64,000 nt of DNA from Arbacia lixula (taxonomy: Eukaryota; Echinodermata; Echinoidea; Arbacioida; Arbaciidae), in assembly GCA_963669155.1 (NCBI GenBank), contig OZ022585.1, forward strand, positions 13,637,229 to 13,701,228, read 5' to 3'. Positions 1 through 11,533 of the stretch are shown in pieces. Made by a program: the position numbers and the translations under genes. Numbering within the stretch: the stretch's first letter is position 1; the number at the start of each line of letters is the position of its first letter. Below the pieces are notes generated by a model. That model was not told the origin of the DNA, did no database searches, and was given only the letters and a program-made list of their open reading frames with translations.

Positions 1-189
1 AGATAAGTATGTGGATGTAAAATATGAAAAGTCATGACAATCTCTATGGCCGTGACTGCACACATAATAATGGTCTACCGGCCAAGCATTACATGTATGC
101 TAAGCCTGTATGTAAATAACAATGAAGTATGCATGGTGGAAAAGCACAAAAAAAGCAAAAAACCACAGAACACACGTACGCTGTATGTA

Positions 190-1620
190 TTAAGGTAGGG
201 GAAAGCGGGGTAAATACGGACATAAAATTTCAAACTTCTGTATTAGCACAACCAGTAGTCCCATCATCAAATGGATATCGTATAATATACATGTATCTAT
301 ACGGTATACCCTCATTATGGCATAGATGAAGGCAAACAACATTATTTTTTTTTAAGTTTTCTTTAAAAAAAAGTACTGCCATAGATTATTCCCCGACCAA
401 AAGTGGTGAATTACGGACATGTGGTGAGGTAAATGCGGACGGAGGATAAGGTGGACTGTTTCGAGCCTTGCCTCATTAAGGTACCCCCTCCCGACGCTTA
501 AGCAATCGAAGCAGACACTAACTATTCCGTACATAGTTCTCTTATCTTGACTTCAGTGAAGTTTCTTAGTCCAAATATATGCTTTGAGAAGCGTACTAAT
601 TATGTACAATAGGTTTATTGTTTAATCTGGATATTATCGATCCATTTGTACAAGTTTAAGCTAAGCCTCATGTAATTTCAGTCGTTCATAAGAAGATTTC
701 GGACTGATTTGAATAACTAAATGTTAATTCAATTTAGATTTCTTTTTTTTAAAACCAAACACAAGCCATAAAACAAAACACAAGGTCTGTGCAACACGTT
801 TTATTCTTTATTTGAAAGGAACTTACCAAGCTTCCAGACAGTTAATGAATTACCATTTGAGTCATTGTGCTTAAATGAGACGAGCACTAATAAGTAAAGC
901 TCAGTTTTACATTTTGTGAGAAATGTGAAAATAATCAACAATATGGATTTTTAAAGCGAAATTAGATGGCAACTCAAAAACATCTTACAATGCACGTATA
1001 TGGTATCCATGTTTCAAGTCGTTCTTCAATGTTTTATGTTATTTATAGCTGCAGGTTCTGTAAAATATGACGCGTACACTCATTATCATAAGCACTGAAA
1101 CTTGCTTTTTATAACGGGCTTTTGTGGGACAATGATAACATTCACCCTGTTATTTTAGATTCCTCATTATATAAGAGTAAAAATCATAATTATTACCGGA
1201 CAAGATGAGGCAATAACGTACACCCGTCCGCTATTACCCCACGTTGACCTTTGACCCATGATACCGTTATAAAGCCTAGAAGACTGATTCATAACAATTA
1301 ACACTGTATTTATGTTAAACAATGGATCACACTGAATAAAACTTTGTCGCCAAAATCACTATAAATCTAACACCCTGCTGCCCTGATAGCAATGAACCGA
1401 TCAACTGAAATCTATAAATACATCTTGGGGGTAGCAATAACATTTTGTCTAATAAGTTATCATCAAATGACGGAAATAAAGACATTTTCTGGAGCTTAAC
1501 TTGTCACATGCAGAGCATCTCGACCAGGATAGAGTTAGAACGACATCTATCGCGATAGTCCTAAAACAGACCTCTCCGGTATTACCCCATGCCTGTATTT
1601 GTCCCGCTCTCCCCTACTTT
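190..1620. mobile_element. DNA transposon or MITE with about 30-bp inverted ends
   Basis: The left end (190-222, with the core GGGGAAAGCGGGGTAAATAC) is repeated in inverted, diverged form at about 1590-1620. Inner pieces of the same motif recur near 416-445 and 1192-1250. No transposase reading frame is visible, so this is a non-autonomous or decayed element. The superfamily was not determined. A related scrap, GGGCAAATACGGACC, lies near 5116. Confidence 0.55.
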
Positions 1621-1622
1621 AC

Positions 1623-3900
1623 AATGTTTAAGGTGACAAAATCGCGTACCGTCTCTCGGGGGAAATTGGTACGACGATACCATAAATAGGCAACATTACG
1701 ATGCTCAATGTTATCAGTTAATTAATGTCTGTTTAGGGGGAATTGCAATCATGATGATCATTTAGGTAGCGACACAAGTAATTAATGTAATAAACATCTA
1801 ACGCATGCATAATACCTTGAATATACGATTACATTATCGCCTACCACCGTCAACATGTTTGATAAAATTTGGTCAAATGAAATTGATTACGTTATTCTGT
1901 AAACAGAGGCATGTATGGATTTAAGATTTGTCTCTGATCTGTGGCGATGGCCTATGTGGCCAATGTGAAGGACGGACGGACGGACTATTCAGGAACATAC
2001 TAGCATCAGTCACTCGGTAGCGGAGGTATAATGTATTGCATACCGAGTAAAATGGCGTTGACAGTGCAGTATTGGACTCATAATAATATCGTTCAGATAG
2101 TAAATGGCTATTTAGAGACACATACCGATACATGTTAATATCTAAACATATATTCAAAACATTCCTTACCACAACGAACCGGTGAGAAGGTACCCTTCAC
2201 GACGACTGCTTTTCGTTTGTGAAGCAATGTTATAATTACGCACGCGCATCGCGATGCACACTGTCAACGTCAGAGAGCCAAAGTGCACACGACGAAGATG
2301 CGTACCACGCTACACACAAACAAATGACGATCAAGGGTCCCGTATGACAAGGGATACGATCGAGCAGACTGTCCGAAACGTCGAGACTGATACTCTCTCT
2401 TTCTATCATTGAAGGAAGCCTATAGTTAGTTGCAAACCTTGCTTTATTCTCACCACACTTTGCCTATCTACTTTCTTTCTTGTTGTTGCTGTAAAACTAC
2501 TTTGTGACTAGTTCAAATCTTCCATCACCACCTTATCATTAACGTCCATGTCATCTCATTAATTTTCGGTTTAAACAACGAAAACTAACGCTCAGAACAG
2601 TATTGTGAGTTATAAAGATTGAAGATCATCTCTTCTCTTTTCACTCTTTCTGTTCCTTTCGCCACCCCATAAATGCGTCAAATATCCTGAACGAATACAA
2701 CTACGTGGTGTTGCCGAAAGTTGTACCAAATATCAAGTTTAAATCACTATCAAGTTAGATATCAATTTATTCATATACTTTCACGATGGAAACATTTAAA
2801 TAACATTGAGTGTATTTATATTTCTTCATGGCGCTCTGCGGAGACAAAAGCTCTCAACAGGAATGGAGTATTCACATACATCAAAATTGGATAATTCAGT
2901 TGATTATGGGTAACATGGCTTGCCCTTAATGAAAAAAGACTGGGGTGGTGCGGGGTGCACCCCAGCACCTACAGATTAGTATCCTTCTTCATAAACATAT
3001 TGCAATGTGACTATTTTGTTAATTTGTTCTTTCAAAATTTGACCTTAAAAAAATTGGTCTACGAATTGGATTTAAAACGTGGTTAACCTCAATATTCCTC
3101 GAAAGAACATTTCGATTTTGTCTCCAAAATTGGTATGGCGTCATCTCGCGTTGAATAACGTTATTCAAGTGCTATCTAGGTTGCGTCTATGCGACCATCG
3201 CCAGTATCATGATTTAAACACACAACTTTTCAGCGGCGGGGAACATGGGTTCAAAGAAAGAAAGCTGTTTCATATCCTTCCAGAATTAACAGTATTCCTG
3301 GTAATACGGTACGGCAAGGGGCGCACTGCTGTACGATACACTGCGCGGTGCAATATAGTATACGAATGTAAACTATGGTAGCTAATTCCCCTCCCTCCAA
3401 CCCTCTCTGATATATAATTTTGTCATAATTTCAATCTAGTTAGTGGAGAGATCAGTGGGTCCGACACGGGTGTGATGCTGCTTAACGTCCACACACAGAG
3501 GGCGCACTTTTGTCAGACCGCTTTTCATGACGTCATGAGAAAGGTCGTCGAACTCCTGTTGCATTTGACAACGCGAGGTAGAGACAGGGAACGTTTCTTG
3601 ATCAGAATTGATTTTTATATAATTTTGATCTACGCGGACAGATATCGGCGATTGAGTGTTTCTTTTTTTTCTCGTAAAACAGTTTAATATCTTTAAGGAG
3701 TGGGGTTGGGTCACTATTATTTACTACATGTGCCCATTCCCTTTAAATGCTAAATTATCCCATGATCTTTGTGATTACGGTGAAGCTATCACGCATCGTT
3801 ATAATGGTTATGGAACCAGAAAAAGATTAAGGTATCCATAATCGGAAAAAAATGAATAAACGATGGCAATACCATCAACATTTTCCCGGTAACCTATTTT
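1623..3900. other. Intergenic stretch without recognised gene
   Basis: The open frames here (such as 3079-3381 and the overlapping pair at 3436-3714) resemble no family I know, lack convincing splice context and look random. A CpG-rich patch near 2230-2320 is the only compositional feature. I see no gene. Confidence 0.4.
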
Positions 3901-3904
3901 CCCA

Positions 3905-4458
3905 TAGAAATTGTTCTTATATTTACTACAATACTGTCAAATTAAGAACTCTCTTGACTAAAAGAGGAGTTCCTGGCAACGACGCAAAACACTGTGTGCA
4001 GGACTACAAGACAGGAATACAGGTTAACAAATTTGGCTGAAAAGCTGATAGCGCCGCGTACGGTAATATGTTACACTTATTTGCTATAATTAAGAATAAA
4101 TACCGCAGCTTAGCGCAGAGCAAATAAGAACTGCTCTTTCATTATAACGGCATTCTTTTTAGATGATAATTATAACGAGTGTTTGTACTGTAGGCGATGC
4201 TTTTATATAGATGAACTGATATGGAGAGCTTTCCAGGCAAAGTTTGTGCTTTCCTTGAAATTGATTTTTATATATATATATATGTATATGAATGTTCAAA
4301 ATTGTACCTAGATTTGTTATGTCTTTTAATTATTGCTGAAAAAGTGCATGTGTCCTTTCCGGTCTTGTAGTCCGGATTATAATGTTTTGCGTCGGTGCAA
4401 GGAACCACTCTTTTAGTCAAGAGAGTTCTCAATTTGACAGTATAGTAGTAAATGTAAG
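3905..4458. mobile_element. Foldback element with about 95-bp arms
   Basis: The left arm (about 3920-4015) and right arm (about 4360-4456) are imperfect inverted copies of each other; both contain CTCTTGACTAAAAGAG and GACGCAAAACA in opposite orientation. The spacer is AT-rich. This is the structure of a non-autonomous foldback/MITE insertion. No transposase is present. Confidence 0.6.
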
Positions 4459-4463
4459 ACACC

Positions 4464-4466
<3 letters not shown>

Positions 4467-4502
<36 letters not shown>

Positions 4503-4552
4503 CCCCTCTTCTCTCCCCTCTCCTCCACTCCCACTCTCTCTATCTCTCTATG
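4467..4552. repeat. (CT)n microsatellite
   Basis: An uninterrupted CT run is followed by a degenerate pyrimidine tract. It gives rise to spurious Arg-Glu and Ser-Leu open frames on the two strands. Confidence 0.9.
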
Positions 4553-4687
4553 TCGGGCTCTTTCGCTCTTCTTCTCCACTGTCTATTATCAATTTGATCA
4601 TGAATAAGGGTAACCAATGCGATGCGCATCTGAATATCCCTGGCTTTACATAGAGCTGAATTTCACTTACAATAATATGACCCACCA

Positions 4688-4709
4688 GGGGGGGGGGGGG
4701 GGGGGGGGG
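4688..4709. repeat. Poly-G tract
   Basis: A run of about 22 consecutive G. Similar long G/C runs occur at 14063, 27152, 48703 and 59860. The exact length in an assembly is unreliable. Confidence 0.85.
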
Positions 4710-5190
4710 TGTCATTATGTTCAATTCAATTGAAAACTATTATCCTATGAATTTCCCGATTATAGCAATGGATTTCAAGTAACAAAAAAAAAATGAAAAT
4801 GAAAAAGGAATGAAATGTGTTGAAACGACGGAAAAAGAACTCATTTCATATTAAAAAGATCATACGCTTTGTATTTAAAATTCTACACACAAAGAAACAT
4901 GGTCAAGCAGCTGGAACACACCACAGTCGAAAACTACTATGAACATGACCATCATAGTGAGCATGCTGATTCTACGTCAAATCAGAATAGTCCTTCAATC
5001 TCCGTGACTCCATTAAGCACTGTTTGATCTGCTTTTATGACTTTTCATGTTGACCTTTCGCCAAAATCAACTCCTTCATTTCCCCCTCGAGTTTCACAAT
5101 ACAATTGTAGACAGGGCAAATACGGACCTTTTGGGGGGATTTATTTTTACTGGAAAGGGGAATGGAGGTAGGGTCTTATAAGGATCACAC

Positions 5191-5193
<3 letters not shown>

Positions 5194-5236
<43 letters not shown>
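5194..5236. repeat. (TA)n microsatellite
   Basis: About 21 TA dinucleotides in a row, in sequence that resembles no gene. Confidence 0.9.
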
Positions 5237-5238
<2 letters not shown>

Positions 5239-5394
5239 TTACATTACTCAGTGAGTCAATATTAGAAAACAAATAGTCTCTTTTAGTAATTGACGAAGTT
5301 GTAAATCGCAAACTTTGCTGGACATACACGTATAGTCTTGCTCACAGACCGCTGGGCGCTTTTGATTCAAATTAAGTCGATGTAATATGATGCA

Positions 5395-5565
5395 TACATC
5401 CAGCTTACATCAAATAAGTACAGGTGTTCCTCAAGGATCTGTTCTTGATCCACTATCATTTGTTTTATTATTTGTAAATGATTTTCAATATAAGTAAGCA
5501 TCTTTTTTTCCATTATGTTTAATGACGATACAAATCTTTCTATTTCAGTTAATAATATTCATACA
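5395..5565 (+). pseudogene. Non-LTR retrotransposon reverse-transcriptase fragment
   Basis: From about 5416 the plus strand encodes STGVPQGSVLDPLSFVLL followed by VNDF, the conserved RT block GxPQGSxLGPLLFxxYxND. Shortly downstream and after a frame change comes a degenerate form of the catalytic (Y/F)ADD block, FNDDTNLS. The fragment has stops and frameshifts and is short, so it is a dead LINE (CR1/Jockey-like) remnant. Confidence 0.7.
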
Positions 5566-5673
5566 CAAATTATACCTTATATGCTGAAATGAAAAATAAC
5601 CACAGAATACCACAGGTCAACCGAATCAAATATTTATGAGTAATAATAATTGATGCAAAGTTTGGTTAAAGTT

Positions 5674-5930
5674 AGTTATTCCGAAGGTTCGTAATCCCGA
5701 AACACGTTGATTGCCTATACATCGGTTCGTTAATCCGAGCATTTGTGGCATTATTCCGAAGGTTCGTTTTTCCGAAAACGAAAAAAGGTTCGTTGTTCTG
5801 AAGGTTCGTTAATCCGAAAACGAAATAAGAACCTTCGGAATAATGAATCTTATTTTGTTTTCGGACTAACGAACCTTCGGAATAACGAAACTTCGGAATA
5901 GTGAACCTTCAGAATCTTTGGAATAACGAT
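5674..5930. repeat. Palindromic short-motif repeat cluster (CGAAGGTTCG type)
   Basis: At least eight copies of TTCCGAAGGTTCGTTNNTCCG occur, first in one orientation (5674-5825) and then inverted (5826-5930), around a centre near 5825. This makes a large imperfect hairpin. It looks like a foldback repeat made of a short internal motif; no coding function is seen. Confidence 0.75.
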
Positions 5931-5964
5931 TGTTTCCCAAAATTTTAACTTGGAAGTCACATGT

Positions 5965-6870
5965 CAAAATTATTGACCGTCAAATGATCCACATTTGGAA
6001 CAATTAGTGATTTGATCATAAATTCTCAAAATGTTCGGCCCGAGCAATTTGAGGATTTGTGATTTAATCATTAATTACTCCTAATTTGGATCAGTTGAGG
6101 GAAAATAACTTTCAGCAAGTTTTTTTTAAATGGACAATACATGAATTTTAAGGGGCCCTGTCATCAAAATATATATATGTTGACTTCTGTTGATGCAACT
6201 TAATATGTATATAACAAAAACACTAACTGTTCAATGGAAATATGTGTCTTATATTTTAAACTAATTTTTGTATATTTTTTCTCAGCATGCTCAGCGCTGA
6301 TAAGCCCCGCCTCCAAAATATCCTCCAACTCAAGATTCCCCCTGTGACATCATCAAAAGTAGAAATTAGCAGGATAATAGACATAATTTATGCACAAACT
6401 AAACATTACATTGACTACCTGCAAGTGCTTATAATAACATCACATAGCTAGCGCATTCCTGACACAAGGAAACGATCATTCCCACATGAAAGGTTGTTAG
6501 ATGGTATTGTGTGAAGACATATGATGATCTTGTGGGCAGGTGGAGGTAGTCATTGCAATGTTTAGTTTGGGCATACATTCTGCTTATCATCTTGCTAATT
6601 TCTACCTTTCATGATGTCACAGTGGGTATCTTGACTTGGAGGATATTATCAGTGCTGAGAAAAAATGAAGAAAAATTGTTTTAAAATATAGGACACATAT
6701 TTCCATTGAACAGTTAGTGATTTTGTTATGTACATATTATGTTGCATCAACATAATTCGACATACATTTTGATGACAGGGGACTTTTAAGACCATTGGTA
6801 AAACGATTGCTCACGATCACCTGTTTGAAGGCTTTTTGTCTTCCCAGTACAGTATATTTTTTCACTTTAA
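5965..6870. mobile_element. Foldback MITE, family B copy 1, split by another insertion
   Basis: Sequence at 5965-6151 and 6790-6870 matches the two halves of the foldback repeat found intact at 29574-29933 and 57610-57979 (shared blocks include CAAATGATCCACATTTGGA and CTTTCAGCAAGTTT). The family A element at 6152-6785 interrupts it at the place where the intact copies read GAATTTAAGACCATTGG. The left end of this copy is missing. Confidence 0.7.
6152..6785. mobile_element. TTAA-flanked foldback MITE, family A copy 1
   Basis: The element starts GGGGCCCTGTCATCAAAATA and ends with the near inverse, TTTTGATGACAGGGGAC. Both flanks read TTTTAA. The arms are self-complementary over most of the length. 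A TTAA target duplication is typical of piggyBac-type elements, so this is probably a non-autonomous relative; no transposase is encoded. It shares most of its length with the copy at 7874-8891. Confidence 0.75.
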
Positions 6871-7617
6871 AGCACTTAAGAAAATAAGAGTCATATGCCA
6901 TACACAACCATCTTTACGCATAGCTCTTTTTTTTTACGAAATGCAATAATTTGACGATAAACCAAACAAACCGCTTAAGTTACGAATTTCATGCCTTCAT
7001 TTTCTAAAGGAACACTTAAATGTGTTTTTAATGATAATATTAAACTCAATACTGCTATTCATCATTATATAACCCGAACATGTGAACATTTGCACGTACC
7101 AATATAATTGTTAACCTACCATGATCATGATGTTTGTTGGAATAAAATGCTGCATTAATATAACAATTGACCTTTGAAAACGGCCAAATAAAGCGCAAAT
7201 ATCAATAACATAATATATTGCCATATGACTCTTAGTAGTCTATGTGTAGAATTTAAAGGTTTTACTTTTATTTGTCCATTGCATGCATGCCTCCCTTTTT
7301 CTTCTGACTTTATTTCTCCTTCCTTTCCTCTCATTACCGTAACCATAATGGGGATTTCCCCTAGATAAGCATCTGGGTCTTGGGTAATCCCCACAATCTT
7401 ATTATTCTTTTTGGTAGAATAATTTATATATTTTGTTAATTTTGAGATATATATTGCAGTAGTTACTGTTTTCAATCAATTTTAGTCACCGTAGGTGGAT
7501 CTAAATATTAAATTTGGCGTGTATATGTTAATCAATTCGACACACAATAATGCCCACTGTGCATCACACATGCCAACGCACAAAGTATTTTCTGTCGGAA
7601 CCATCATTTATGAATTA

Positions 7618-7869
7618 AAAGCCTATCTCACTGACAGAGACGTTGCCGCGCTTCATGCATGGGACCGCAAATTGAATGCGTTCTCGCCAAGGAGATGTCG
7701 CTGCGACTTTTTTTTTCTGTCTATGTATAACTAAATGTATAAGTTTATATATTATACGCTTTTCTCCTCAGTCTCCTCAACTAGAATGAGACGTCGCCGC
7801 GACGCCGCCGCGACTCAGCGGAATCGCAAGCAAGTCGCGAAATAGTCTCCAGGGTAGTGAGATAGGCCC
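7618..7869. mobile_element. Short TIR element (GCCTATCTCACT ends)
   Basis: AGCCTATCTCACTGAC at 7619 is mirrored by AGTGAGATAGGC at about 7856-7867, and both inner flanks carry clusters of GTCGC/GCGAC. The size (about 250 bp) and inverted ends fit a MITE. It abuts the next element at a TTAA. Confidence 0.55.
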
Positions 7870-7873
7870 TTAA

Positions 7874-8891
7874 AGGTCCCCTGACATCAAAATATATGTC
7901 AACTTCTGCTGGTGTACAATAGTATGTATATTACAAAAACACTTACTGTGCAATGAAAATATATGTCATATATGGTTTCTACATTTTTCTCAGCACTGCT
8001 AAGCCACGCCTCCCAAAATTTCCTCCAGCTCAAGATTCCCGTCGTGACATCATCAAATGTAGAAATAAACTGATCAATCGGCAAAGTTATGCACATAGCT
8101 ATTCATTGCAATGAGTACCTGCAATTGCTTATAATAAGCCATTTCGTAATTGCAATTGCGCATGAGCAGATTATTGCTTTTAGTAAATGACCTCAGGTCA
8201 ATTTCCAAACTCACAGAGTAAAATGGGAATTCATTAGATAGTCGACCACATTTCAATTTATTATCATGCAAATATGGCAACAGCTATTCAGCTCTGAGAA
8301 CATGGAGAAGGTAGTGAAAGAACATTCCATCATGTGCATCTACTTCTATTATTGTTCCGGACACACTGTAAAATGTTTTTACATCCATCATCCAACACAA
8401 CTTCATGAAAAACAAACCCAGCGAGCAGTCTAGTAATATTTGTTCAGTGCATTGTCCGACCATAGTGTAATTACGAAATGGTCTATGGCATCATGTGTTT
8501 AATATTCAATGCGAACTTATTGCTTCTTTCTTGGCAATATGGCAACTTTGTGTCAGAGCAAACGATTATTCCCATATGAAAGGTTGAAAATGGTATTGTG
8601 TGAAGACATGTGATGCTCTTGTGAGCAGGTGGAGGTAGTCATTGCAATAGCTAGTTGTGTGCATAAATTATGTCTATTTTACTGCTCATTTCTCCCTTTA
8701 GTGATGTCACGATGTGAATGTTAAGCTGAAGGATTTTTGGGGGCGGGGCTTTATAGCCGTGTTGAGAAAAATATAGAAAAATCATTTTAAAACATATGAC
8801 ATCAATTTCAATTGAACAGTAAGGGAATTTGAAATAAACTTACTTAATTGCATCAACAAAAGTCAACATATATTTTGATGTCAGGGTACCT
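7874..8891. mobile_element. TTAA-flanked foldback MITE, family A copy 2
   Basis: TTAA at 7870-7873 and at 8892-8895 flank inverted ends (AGGTCCCCTGACATC against GATGTCAGGGTACCT). The arms align with copy 1 at 6152-6785, including the block CCTCCAGCTCAAGATTCC. It is longer than copy 1 because a different element (8139-8481) lies inside it. Confidence 0.75.
8139..8481. mobile_element. Nested MITE with CCATTTCGTAATT ends
   Basis: CCATTTCGTAATT at 8139 is mirrored by AATTACGAAATGG ending at 8481. The insertion interrupts the family A element. A long, partly truncated copy in the opposite orientation lies in the NOX gene at 31224-31536. Confidence 0.75.
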
Positions 8892-8895
8892 TTAA

Positions 8896-10636
8896 TGACA
8901 CTGAGATGTCAGTTGCTAGTGGGTTGATAGATGTGATAAACAATGGCCATTGCTCCGAATTGATTATTCAGCAGAAATGAATTCTTTTGAACGGAATCTA
9001 TTCTCCGCTTAAAACGAACCTGTTGCAAAATAACTTAGAGTGCAATCGGTGTTAAGAAAACCTTTTGACATTTTGAAAAATGAGTTTAAAAATGTTACAA
9101 ATCATATCAACCTGAATTTCACACATTATTAAAGTAAAATTAGGTAAGATATTTAAAAATCAGGGATCATGACATTTATTTTAATGATCCTTGGAATATT
9201 TTATGACATTCTCACTTTTGAACAAATTTAACTCATTCCGACTACAACAATGCCCATTGTGCAGCACACCTGTGAATCCACTAGAAGTTAGGGTGAAAGT
9301 TGCCTAGCAACCGTACCAAAAGCCGAATGGTCCTATTGTCCCGGCCCCCTAACTTCTTGATTTTTCTAACCTCGCAACTTTTTAAAGCCCAATGAGGATG
9401 GCACTAATGTCACTAATCATTCATGATGTCTCTGACAGAAAAAGACATTGTGAGTTGACATCCAGCGTGAATTGTTGGTTTCTGAATGATGCACACACTT
9501 TTGATAGATTCATGGTCTCCTCTTTACAGCGGTGGTGTAACTTAAATCGGATACTAAACGCCCACTAACTTTGGTACGCAAAATGAATAATTTGATGCAG
9601 TCAGAAAATTTATCATTATTATGACAGAATCATAACAAGGGGTGACTGCAATTATGCACTGTAATTATTGCGTAAACAAACTCAATAACACCACAGTGAT
9701 TCCGAATAAATGAATCAATAATAATGTTTCATGTTTTTTTTAATGTGGCGTCCAATGAACTTAGTCAAGGCTGAGAACACTGTCCCCGTTAAATCTCTGC
9801 TCAGAATGCGGGTATTTATATGAACACGGCTGGGTAGCCCCATTCAGCTGTGCCAACATGACTAAGATATTCTTTCGGGGGTCTTGAAGAATATCCAGGA
9901 ATCACCAGAGAATCATTAAAACGAATTTAAAGTGCATTCAGTTATTTTCCAAAACTATTTTGACACGATATCACTAGCATGACTAGGTAAGTAGGAATGG
10001 CAATGTGTAAGTTTTATCCCAGTTTTTTGTCATTATGTTTCAAATATAAATGTCATGTTAAAACCATCGGTTAATGTTTCGATACAAGCTTAAATGAACG
10101 TTCTGTATTACAAACATATGAATGCTTCGCCTTCGTTCACCTGTTCACATACGAAGTGCGGGATTGTTCATATTTTGGTTGGTGCGTAGTCATGACAATG
10201 AAACTGGAGGGGAAATTAGAAATGTTGACTTTGGTGAAAAGTCAATATGGTAAAATGCATACCGATATAGCATAACTATTCCCCGATGTCATTATGATGA
10301 GTATTGTATCTTGAGGGACGACTATACATGTAATACGATTGATGACAGCATTTCTCCTGAAATGACTGTTGTTCTCCCATTGGGCTGGCTTAGCTGCACC
10401 AGTAGTGTTCGCAAAGCCAAACGTGCTATTAAAAACGACATTGAAATAAAGATATACGTGTTTGCTAATTCTTTAAGGCAATGACGAGTCAAACTTTAAA
10501 TGAATTTCAAAAGTGTATTCTAGATTAACAATATTCTCCAGAGGGGGCGGGGCGAAGTTTACAAAAGGTAATACGTAGATATAGGGGGTACATAAAGAAC
10601 GGTAGACGGGGATGAAAATACTAAAAGAACGGGTTG
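8896..10636. other. Intergenic stretch without recognised gene
   Basis: No long or recognisable open frame is present. Near 9250 and 8940 are pieces of a dispersed repeat (AATGCCCATTGTGCA type) also visible near 7550 and 16545. Otherwise it is unremarkable AT-rich sequence. Confidence 0.4.
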
Positions 10637-10638
10637 AA

Positions 10639-10697
<59 letters not shown>

Positions 10698-10720
10698 GAC
10701 AGAGAGAGGGGGGGGGGGGG
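10637..10720. repeat. (GA)n-(ACAG)n-G compound microsatellite
   Basis: GA repeats pass into ACAG repeats and then a run of G. The minus-strand open frame across it (10473-10754) is low-complexity Ser-Leu and is not a gene. Confidence 0.85.
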
Positions 10721-11530
10721 TAGTGAGAGAGGGAACATGAAAAAGAGGTATCACATGTTTTGATGTAAATTTTCTATTCTGGAACCCCGGAAGAACAACT
10801 GTGTGGTATTGGCACAGCTGAGTATGGCATCCGCTATTTTACATGTATCTCAATTCCCCTTCTTAATGAAACTATATGACTTCCCATGACATCATGCATG
10901 TCATGGTCATTACGCAGTCGCCAGGACATCGGGAACGAAGATGGACTGCGTAAATGTTCAAATCAAATCAGTTTATTGTGTTTCCTATTTGTTCTATTAC
11001 CAGGTCCTGGTTGGTTGAAAAAGAGGCTGACAAACTGACCATTAGACGTACTGAACATGCCGGATGGGGAACTACAAATTGAGCTTGACGTTACTTCCGT
11101 TTTCTCAGGGAAAACTGGGCAGTGGATGAAAATTCCCAAGAGTTTGTCGCTTTATGCGGTGTTATATCGAAACCTCTTGTAAATCATGATCTCATTTGTA
11201 CTATTTTAGGATTTCCAGCATAAGAAAATATATAAAGCTTACAAGTGATTCAATCAAACTTCGATAGCTGCAAATAGGAGTTGGTTGGTGATAATTGCTC
11301 TGTAACAAGTATAAATTCATGTGACATTTTGACAGAAGGCAATTTCAAGCCCGAGAGATCATTCAGAACTCACCACTTTGTCTAAGATACCCGTCATCTT
11401 TGATCAGGCGAGCCGATAGCGAAAGAAGGAGTAATTTCGCCAAAATATATGTACCTAACATCCTACGACGATTTGATTCTACTTCACCTGCAGTATAATA
11501 TTTTGTGTTCTTAATAGCAAGACCAGAATA

Positions 11531-11533
11531 ATG
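11531..11533 (+). CDS. IL-17-like gene, coding part of exon 1 (start codon only)
   Basis: ATG is immediately followed by the good donor GTGAGA. Joined in phase 0 to 12040 it restores an initiator directly before the signal peptide (M-A-Y-S-V-K). The intron would be 506 bp. Other upstream ATG-donor pairs cannot be excluded; a cDNA would decide. An AATATATG near 11444 could be a TATA element, but this is weak. Confidence 0.55.
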
